DNA of 28,454 nt from a virus. Below, piece after piece: positions 23,444 to 28,454 of the stretch. The translations under genes and the position numbers were made by a program. Within the stretch, counting starts at the first letter, position 1. Every line of letters begins with the position of its first letter. Where the stretch lies: positions 1 to 28,454 of the IMG/VR virus record IMGVR_UViG_3300045135_002720. One strand, written 5' to 3'. Below the pieces are notes generated by a model. That model did no database searches, had not been told where the DNA came from, and saw only the letters and a list, made by a program, of their open reading frames with translations.

Positions 23444-24429
23444 GTTTTCGGAGTCTCCTCTGTTATAAACTCAATTGGTAAATGATATTCAAAGTCTCTA
23501 ACTTGTGGCCTAATCCAAGCTACCATTTCTTCTATAGTTTTATCTACAGTAATAGTTGCGTTATAGTTCCATTCTTCTCTAACTTTTTGACTAGAGCAAA
23601 ATGCATTTTTTACTTCACGAGGTCTGTCAGGAAAGTGGGTCAGACTCGGATATTTTCCACAATGATGTCCGACTTTGTAGGCTAACTGTTTAATGGTGAT
23701 TTCGTTGTCGTCAGGTCCAATATTATATACTTGTCTTGCAATATCTCTATCAGATTGCATAATCTTATATATAGCTTGAATACAATCTAAAACATTTGAG
23801 AAAGAACGCATTTGCTCTCCGTCACCATAAACTACTATTGGCTTTTTTTGTAAACAACGACTAATCATGATTCCTACTACGTTTCTAAAGGGATCATAAT
23901 ATCTTTGACCTACTCCAATAACATTATGAGGAACTACAGTTACAAAGTTTAATCCATGAATCTCATTTAACAACTCTAGATGTTCTTCAGCATGAGCTTT
24001 AGCTAATCCATACGGATCTACAGGTTTCCTAGGCATATCTTCTCTAAATGGCGGTACTTGATCTCCATACCTTGCCATTGATGAACAGTTTATTAGAAGT
24101 CTAACATTGTTAGCTAAACAAGCAGAAGCAACTGAAACTGTACCTGAAACAATTGAATTTACAGTACAAGCAGGTGAAAAAACACTTAAACCCTCATAAG
24201 GTAGTGCAGCAGTATGAAAAACACAATCTGCACCTTCACACAATTCTGTCATCAAGGCTGTGTCTTGAATATCACCTCTAATATATTCTACAGCTTCAGG
24301 TACGTTACCTTCAACGCCTCCAATCATGTTGTCTATACCAACTATTTTGTAGTTTCCTTTAGCTACTAGGTATTTAGCCATTGTACTACCTAGAAGCCCT
24401 GAAACTCCTGTTATTACTACTTTTACCAT
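23422..24429 (-). CDS. NAD-dependent nucleotide-sugar epimerase/dehydratase (extended SDR)
   Basis: A 335-residue extended short-chain dehydrogenase/reductase. The NAD-binding motif is TGVSGLLG (7-14). The catalytic Y140-x3-K144 is in DPYGLAKAHAEEH, with the serine pair in LLINCSSMARYG upstream. GDGEQMRSFSNVLDCIQAIY at about 212-231 is the sugar-nucleotide-binding region. It probably interconverts or dehydrates a UDP- or dTDP-sugar, in the manner of UDP-glucose 4-epimerase. The exact substrate is unknown. An AAGGAA site lies before the start, which overlaps the RmlB-like gene by seven bases. Confidence 0.88.
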   Translation of the reverse strand: MVKVVITGVSGLLGSTMAKYLVAKGNYKIVGIDNMIGGVEGNVPEAVEYIRGDIQDTALMTELCEGADCVFHTAALPYEGLSVFSPACTVNSIVSGTVSVASACLANNVRLLINCSSMARYGDQVPPFREDMPRKPVDPYGLAKAHAEEHLELLNEIHGLNFVTVVPHNVIGVGQRYYDPFRNVVGIMISRCLQKKPIVVYGDGEQMRSFSNVLDCIQAIYKIMQSDRDIARQVYNIGPDDNEITIKQLAYKVGHHCGKYPSLTHFPDRPREVKNAFCSSQKVREEWNYNATITVDKTIEEMVAWIRPQVRDFEYHLPIEFITEETPKTWTEKLI

Positions 24430-25388
24430 CTGAATTCCTTTTTATAATGTTGTACTAACTCTAATAGTTCTTTATCAAAATCTTTCTGAGGACTCCATCC
24501 AAGATTTTTAAGAGGCTCACAAGAAATTGCATATCTTACATCTTGTCCCGGTCTGTTATACGTAAAATCCAAAAACTGATTTGCGTCTGGCACTTTACGT
24601 TTTAGATTACCCATAAAATAAGCACTTAAAATTTTGTTTACAGTTTCTAAGTTAGTCTGCTCGTATTCAGAAGATATATTATATATACAATTTCTTTCTG
24701 CTTTTTCATATAGTGTCATAATAGCATCAGCCGTATCTTCTGAGTGAGTCCACGTTCTAATCGGTTTTCCCTCGTCATGCAGTTTTATTTTTTTACCTCT
24801 TGATAGTCTTTTTACGGCTAAAGGTATGAGTTTTTCTGGGTATTGATAATATCCATAATTATTAGAAGGTCTTGCTATGATATAATCAATTCCGTAAGTT
24901 CTAGAATATGCTTGTATTAACAAATCTGCCATCGCTTTAGATGCAGCATAAGGATTTGATGGTTTCATTTGTGAAGCTTCATCAAATAATCCGTTTGTTA
25001 GGTCGCCATAAACTTCATCAGTTGATATTTGAAAAAACAGCGGTTTATCAACCCTTAAAACAATTCTTTTATTTATCATATCAAGTAAATTTCTCACACC
25101 ATTTACGTTTGATTCAATAAAAGCTTCACAAGATTGATTACCTATATCTACATCAGATTCTGCTGCAAAGTTAAATATTACATCACACTCTGGTAACCAA
25201 GAGTTTAAATTAGCAATGTCTGTTTGAACCCACTTGAAATTTTTAAGATTAGCTCTAGTTAATGATTTATTATGGACATACGTAAATTTATCTATTCCAT
25301 ATACTTTCCACCCCTCACCCAAGAGTTTCTTAGTAAAGGTTGTACCTAGAAATCCAGCAAAACCTGTAACAATTGCAGTCTTAATCAT
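24423..25388 (-). CDS. dTDP-glucose 4,6-dehydratase-like (RmlB-like) SDR enzyme
   Basis: A 321-residue extended SDR. The cofactor loop is TGFAGFLG (8-15). ISTDEVYGDL (121-130) carries the catalytic D124-E125 pair diagnostic for RmlB-type dehydratases. Y147-x3-K151 lies in NPYAASKAMADLL. RPSNNYGYYQYPEKLIPLAV and IRTWTHSEDTADAI (RmlB: YxRDWLxVEDHA) fit the sugar-binding region. The product would be a 4-keto-6-deoxy nucleotide sugar, the usual substrate of the adjacent DegT aminotransferase. I chose the second ATG (25386-25388) because GGAG is 7 bases before it but only one base before the first. Confidence 0.88.
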   Translation of the reverse strand: MIKTAIVTGFAGFLGTTFTKKLLGEGWKVYGIDKFTYVHNKSLTRANLKNFKWVQTDIANLNSWLPECDVIFNFAAESDVDIGNQSCEAFIESNVNGVRNLLDMINKRIVLRVDKPLFFQISTDEVYGDLTNGLFDEASQMKPSNPYAASKAMADLLIQAYSRTYGIDYIIARPSNNYGYYQYPEKLIPLAVKRLSRGKKIKLHDEGKPIRTWTHSEDTADAIMTLYEKAERNCIYNISSEYEQTNLETVNKILSAYFMGNLKRKVPDANQFLDFTYNRPGQDVRYAISCEPLKNLGWSPQKDFDKELLELVQHYKKEFRW

Positions 25389-26367
25389 TATCATTCTCCA
25401 TCAAAGGATAACATATAATTCTGTCATATACTTGTTTTGATATGGGTAATCCTCTCAAAGGCACATAATACTTTTTCTGCTCATCATTTTCTGGTAGTTT
25501 GTTTTCTAAATGTATGTAAGGAAGACACATAGGTAAAAAACCATTATCATCAGCATGATTTGGAAGTATATCTCCCATATCTTGGCTATTCAATTTAAAT
25601 AGCTCATCAAAATATGAGTCTAAAATTTTGTCTCTTAAACTATCTATGTGAAAGGTATCCCAATATTGGAGAATGGCAGCTGCTGATATTTCGCTAATTT
25701 TAAAGTTACTTCCTCGCTCATTGAATTTTCTATCAACAAATCCAAAATTACAAGCAATTCTAACTTGTTCTTCAAGGTGTTTGTCAACAATAGCTAGTCC
25801 ACCTTCCCCAAAACCAATAGGTTTAGTGTGGTGTAAGGAAATAAAAGAAGCATTACCTAAGTTACAAGAGTTTATTCCGTTATAAAAAGAGTATGGAGTT
25901 GCTGCGTTATCAAATACTACTATCTTATCGTGTTTTTGCGCAAAATGTAGTATCTTATCTAGATCTTGTAAATGACCAAAACAGTTGGTCACTATCAAAA
26001 GTTTTCCATATTCATTCGCTAAATCATCGGTTAAGGCAAAATTTAAATCTTCATCGAAATCAACAATAATCGGTCCTGTTGCTGGACCTTGCGATGCGCT
26101 GGGGAAGTTAAAATCTTGAGTAACAACTCTGAGACTTTTTTCTGAAGTTCTTTGAAAAGAGAATATGATAGCGTGGAGAGCAGCGGTACCAGAGCATGTT
26201 GCTATAACAGCTTTTGAGTCATCTATTTTAAGCATTTCTTTTGCACGTTCTTCCAGTAAAGAACTTGCATGTCCACCGTTTGCAAATCGATTATGTTTAT
26301 GTGCGTGTAATAGATAGTTTTCTAAACCAACATAATCAATTGATTTTTTAGATATCAATGTTTTCAT
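25381..26367 (-). CDS. DegT/DnrJ/EryC1/StrS-type sugar aminotransferase
   Basis: A 328-residue PLP-dependent aminotransferase. The cofactor lysine is K182 in ISLHHTKPIGFGEGG, the family signature. D153 in VVFDNAATPYS would pair with the pyridine nitrogen. ATCSGTAALHAIIF (56-69) binds the phosphate. The family transfers an amino group from glutamate to a keto-sugar nucleotide. It is about 40 residues shorter than typical members, mainly at the C-terminus and interdomain loops. Its position between an RmlB-like dehydratase and an acyltransferase makes an amino-deoxy-sugar product likely. Confidence 0.92.
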   Translation of the reverse strand: MKTLISKKSIDYVGLENYLLHAHKHNRFANGGHASSLLEERAKEMLKIDDSKAVIATCSGTAALHAIIFSFQRTSEKSLRVVTQDFNFPSASQGPATGPIIVDFDEDLNFALTDDLANEYGKLLIVTNCFGHLQDLDKILHFAQKHDKIVVFDNAATPYSFYNGINSCNLGNASFISLHHTKPIGFGEGGLAIVDKHLEEQVRIACNFGFVDRKFNERGSNFKISEISAAAILQYWDTFHIDSLRDKILDSYFDELFKLNSQDMGDILPNHADDNGFLPMCLPYIHLENKLPENDEQKKYYVPLRGLPISKQVYDRIICYPLMENDND

Positions 26368-27115
26368 ATACTATTTTCCAATTAACATATGGGGTAATAC
26401 AATTATCTTGTAAGTGCGTTGCGTGACCTGGTATTGGGCATAAAGCTCCAACCTGTGAAAAAGCTTTCCAAGTCCACGAATCGTCAGCAAACACACCTGC
26501 TCTTAGTGCTTCAAACTTAAATCGCGCCCACGTTGACCCAAGAGCAGCTATTGTTAGCGTGGCACTAGGTATGGTTCTAAGATGTCCATAAGGTCCTGCG
26601 TGTAATTCACACTCTTTACTTCTGTCTAAAGTATATCTATCAGGATAGTCGTATGGGGCATAAAAACCCGTATATCCCTGCTCAAACACGTGTTTCATAC
26701 AGTGAAGGGCGTGTTCGACATGAATATAATCATCTTCACATACATAAATGATTTCTGATGGATTAGTTTCTGCTGTTTCAATTATAATTTCCATTAAATC
26801 TTGACAAGCATTTACGATTACTGGATGATACTGGGGATACGCGTGATTTTCTCTCAGTTCATTAAGAGGTGTAATATCTTTAATTTGGAAGGTAGCTTGA
26901 GTATTCTCTTTCATCCAACGCAGAGTTTCATATGAGGTTCTATCGTTAATGATAATGATAGTGTCTTCTGGCGTAAGTCCTTGTTGCAAGGACATATAAC
27001 ACTTGCGTAAGATTTCAAGCTTACCTTTACCTTCCCAACGAGGTTTATCTTTAGTGCCGTCCCCTAAAGATCCTGGAGACAAGTTCGCTTCACAACTTCT
27101 AAACAATACTATCAT
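26348..27115 (-). CDS. Glycosyltransferase-like protein (GT-A fold)
   Basis: A 255-residue protein. EDTIIIINDRTSYETLRWMK (about 50-69) and EIIYVCEDDYIHVEHALHCM (about 120-139) resemble the GT-A fold, with EDD as the metal-binding DxD equivalent. A later segment has Trp and His residues (DSWTWKAFSQVGALCPIPGH, then ATHLQDN) that may coordinate metal or bind acceptor. No close named family is recognised. It overlaps the acyltransferase gene by four bases (ATGA) and the aminotransferase gene by 20. Confidence 0.65.
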   Translation of the reverse strand: MIVLFRSCEANLSPGSLGDGTKDKPRWEGKGKLEILRKCYMSLQQGLTPEDTIIIINDRTSYETLRWMKENTQATFQIKDITPLNELRENHAYPQYHPVIVNACQDLMEIIIETAETNPSEIIYVCEDDYIHVEHALHCMKHVFEQGYTGFYAPYDYPDRYTLDRSKECELHAGPYGHLRTIPSATLTIAALGSTWARFKFEALRAGVFADDSWTWKAFSQVGALCPIPGHATHLQDNCITPYVNWKIVYENIDI

Positions 27116-27732
27116 GGTTTATCTGTTACTATCCCTGATTGAAAAAATTGTCTGTTTTGCATATCTTCAAATAGTGTTTCACCAGCAGACAAAGTATTTT
27201 CGTTTCCTATCTGAGTTTTAGGAACAATTTGTGTGTTAACTCCTAAAAAGTTTTCATCACCCATTTTAACAAATCCCATGCATCCAGCATACGGAGACAA
27301 TACATTGTTATCACCGAAAACAGCATCATGATGAATTGACGCATAAGCATTGAAGTTATTAAAACTACCAATCTGTGCATTTGCGTTCATCATAGAATAA
27401 GAACAAAACACATTTCCTATTCCCATTTTAGCTAGTGATGATATATGTGCTGTTTCAGCGACAACATTCGGAAAATGCATAATACTTTTCGTATACTTAC
27501 TTGTAAAATGTTCTATAAACTGTCGCCTCCACTTTTTATTTCCTGTGCCAAGGATGAATCGTGAGTTTTCCCGATAGTGAAATTTATCAGAACCTTCATC
27601 GCCAATAAGAATAGCTTTACCGTCATTCATGACAATAAAGCCTCCAAACTCGTCTTCAATTTGTTGTGGTAAAATAATTTGTGTGAATACTTCTTGGGCA
27701 AATCCTCCGTTGCCTAAAATGTATACTTTCAT
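27112..27732 (-). CDS. PglD/NeuD-family sugar O/N-acyltransferase
   Basis: A 206-residue acyltransferase. The N-terminal Rossmann-like domain opens KVYILGNGGFAQEVFTQI, as in PglD/NeuD. The C-terminal half (from about residue 90) shows hexapeptide repeats of a left-handed beta-helix (AHISSLAKMGIGNVF, NNFNAYASIHHDAVFGDNNV, GDENFLGVNTQIVPKTQIGN). The HH at about 134-135 contains the likely catalytic histidine. It would acetylate the amino-sugar nucleotide made by the adjacent aminotransferase. It is the first protein gene after the tmRNA, 18 bases from its predicted 3' end, with a GAGGGAA site before the ATG. Confidence 0.85.
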   Translation of the reverse strand: MKVYILGNGGFAQEVFTQIILPQQIEDEFGGFIVMNDGKAILIGDEGSDKFHYRENSRFILGTGNKKWRRQFIEHFTSKYTKSIMHFPNVVAETAHISSLAKMGIGNVFCSYSMMNANAQIGSFNNFNAYASIHHDAVFGDNNVLSPYAGCMGFVKMGDENFLGVNTQIVPKTQIGNENTLSAGETLFEDMQNRQFFQSGIVTDKP

Positions 27733-27749
27733 GATTCCCTCTTTATGTT

Positions 27750-27996
27750 ATGCCACACTTCTGTTCCAAGGCAGTGGCCGCCCGATAGATTATGCCGCTA
27801 AGGGCATATCCATAGGTGCAAAGTTATCGTTTGCAGTTATTTAAGTCTTGCGGTTGAGGTCGCTTGCGCACCTGCTTCTCGTTTTGATTTTTACTACGTC
27901 TGTCGATCCTATTTCATCCCCTCTGAAACTGTAGTCGCCTACAAATTGGTGGAGATGCGGGGTACTGCCCCCCGGTCCAGTCCGTCTATTCTATCT
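27750..27996 (-). ncRNA. ssrA: Permuted two-piece tmRNA (transfer-messenger RNA)
   Basis: Read on the minus strand, the acceptor piece comes first. The T-arm CGGGG / GGCAGTA / CCCCG lies at 27958-27974, then the acceptor 3' strand CATCTCC (27951-27957) and ACCA ending at 27947. A 25-base spacer with hairpin TGTAG-GCGA-CTACA follows. The coding piece then begins GGGGATG (27915-27921), pairing with CATCTCC over 7 bp, including the G3-U70 pair read by alanyl-tRNA synthetase. AGGATCGACAG resembles the tmRNA D-region. A hairpin AGGTGC-GCAA-GCGACCT lies at 27857-27873. The resume frame GCA...TAA (27790-27834) encodes ANDNFAPMDMPLAA and is preceded by TAACT. After the stop, TCTATC (27784-27789) can pair with GATAGA in the acceptor piece (27990-27995). 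tmRNA rescues stalled ribosomes and tags the nascent protein for proteolysis. The permuted order is typical of alphaproteobacteria. The outer ends are approximate. Confidence 0.92.
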
Positions 27997-28362
27997 CTAC
28001 TCAAACGAAGCACTAATATCTTTGTATACTAAGTCTAATCCTTCAGTAAGTCCTGTCAAAATAGCTATAGCAAGCGCACCAAAGAATAAAATTAAAGGAC
28101 TTGATAAAATTAACCACCAATAAGTGCGAAATATACCGTGTCCGTATTCAAGACGATATGCACGTTTGCGTTCAAACCAATGGGCTATCCACCGTATAAA
28201 CGCTTTTATTTTTCCAGTTACCCACTCTCCCACAAAATGTCTTGCTAGACGCATTACAATGAGAACGGGACTACTAATTACTTCCCAAATTATAAGTAGT
28301 ATATCTACGGCAAAGTCAACACAATTATCAATTGTGAACCACTTTTTAATTTTTCGTAGCAC
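27997..28362 (-). CDS. Membrane protein, 121 residues
   Basis: A protein with probably two or three membrane segments: about residues 14-38 (VDFAVDILLIIWEVISSPVL) and 82-104 (WLILSSPLILFFGALAIAIL). Between them is a basic, Trp-rich, possibly amphipathic region (KAFIRWIAHWFERKRAYRLE). No family is recognised. The start appears to be a GTG at 28360-28362, two bases after the stop of the previous gene; no good ribosome binding site is seen, so translation may be coupled. Its stop codon directly abuts the tmRNA acceptor piece. Confidence 0.68.
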   Translation of the reverse strand: MLRKIKKWFTIDNCVDFAVDILLIIWEVISSPVLIVMRLARHFVGEWVTGKIKAFIRWIAHWFERKRAYRLEYGHGIFRTYWWLILSSPLILFFGALAIAILTGLTEGLDLVYKDISASFE

Positions 28363-28364
28363 TA

Positions 28365-28454
28365 TTACTCATGTTCGCCACCAAACGCTCGTGAATTAAT
28401 TCCGTTATCTACACGATTGGTAAAAAATGTTGGGTTTGTTCTGGCAACTTCAAA
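28365..28454 (-). CDS. C-terminal end of an unidentified protein (5' end outside window)
   Basis: An open frame from the window edge to TAA at 28365-28367 encodes 29 residues ending VDNGINSRAFGGEHE. Nothing identifies the family from so little sequence. The stop lies two bases before the GTG start of the membrane protein, the tight spacing usual in this array, which supports it as a real gene end. Confidence 0.55.
   Translation of the reverse strand, partial: FEVARTNPTFFTNRVDNGINSRAFGGEHE

Noticed and set aside
27629-27844. Plus-strand open frame of 71 codons across the acyltransferase start and tmRNA
   Set aside because: It crosses the well-supported tmRNA and the start of the PglD-like gene on the other strand and shows no protein features of its own.
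27947-27996. A conventional tRNA gene
   Set aside because: There is a T-arm and CCA end but no anticodon arm. The 5' acceptor strand lies downstream, after a spacer, which fits a permuted tmRNA and not a tRNA.
1-28454. CRISPR array, insertion sequence or att site
   Set aside because: No regularly spaced repeats, transposase or integrase motif, or terminal inverted repeats were seen; gaps between genes are too short to hold them.

Overview
The window is a piece of an AT-rich genome of a large, tailed, probably marine bacteriophage, apparently infecting an alphaproteobacterium. Every recognisable gene is on the minus strand, most genes overlap or abut by a few bases (ATGA and TAATG junctions), and there is a phage replication set together with phage-typical small proteins. 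No capsid, tail or terminase gene lies in this stretch, so virion type cannot be told. The alphaproteobacterial host is inferred mainly from a permuted, two-piece tmRNA gene at 27750-27996, an architecture typical of alphaproteobacteria. Its tag opens with ANDNFA, like known alphaproteobacterial tags.

Layout, in minus-strand order of transcription (high to low coordinates). At 28454-27997 are the end of an unidentified gene and a small membrane protein. At 27996-27750 is the tmRNA. At 27732-18710 is a surface-sugar block: a PglD-like acyltransferase, a DegT-type aminotransferase, an RmlB-like sugar dehydratase, an SDR epimerase, four glycosyltransferase-like proteins, an MptE/DUF115-like protein and two SAM methyltransferases. 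At 18750-15669 are an A-type Fe-S carrier (IscA-like), two Fe(II)/2-oxoglutarate oxygenases and a large unknown protein. At 15672-14636 are a PC4-like ssDNA-binding protein, a small HTH protein and a DUF3310 protein. At 14636-10502 are two sulfotransferase-like proteins, an SGNH hydrolase, a methyltransferase and a complete sodium/solute symporter. At 10449-8707 is an NAD-dependent DNA ligase without its zinc finger. At 8559-6683 are DNA-binding (HTH) proteins with two recognisable sigma70-like promoters and a hairpin/terminator. At 6683-2019 is the replication operon: DnaB-like helicase, a 56-residue protein, DnaG-like primase and family A DNA polymerase with 3'-5' exonuclease. At 2009-1 are small proteins, an APS-kinase-like P-loop protein and the N-terminal three quarters of a BMP-family ABC-transporter substrate-binding protein.

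The replication proteins form one coherent machine (helicase, primase, polymerase, ligase, PC4-like protein). The sugar block could build and transfer an acylated amino-deoxy-sugar. The remaining genes look like host-derived metabolic genes: two transport proteins (BMP binding protein and SSS symporter), a sulfate-activation-like kinase with two sulfotransferase-like proteins, and an iron-sulfur carrier beside iron-dependent oxygenases.

The most striking feature is the permuted tmRNA. It has a genomically encoded CCA, an acceptor stem with the G3-U70 alanine identity pair, a 25-nt intervening hairpin and a tag frame reading ANDNFAPMDMPLAA. Three small genes of 47, 56 and 52 codons that a minimum-length filter would miss are also supported by start/stop overlaps and ribosome binding sites.
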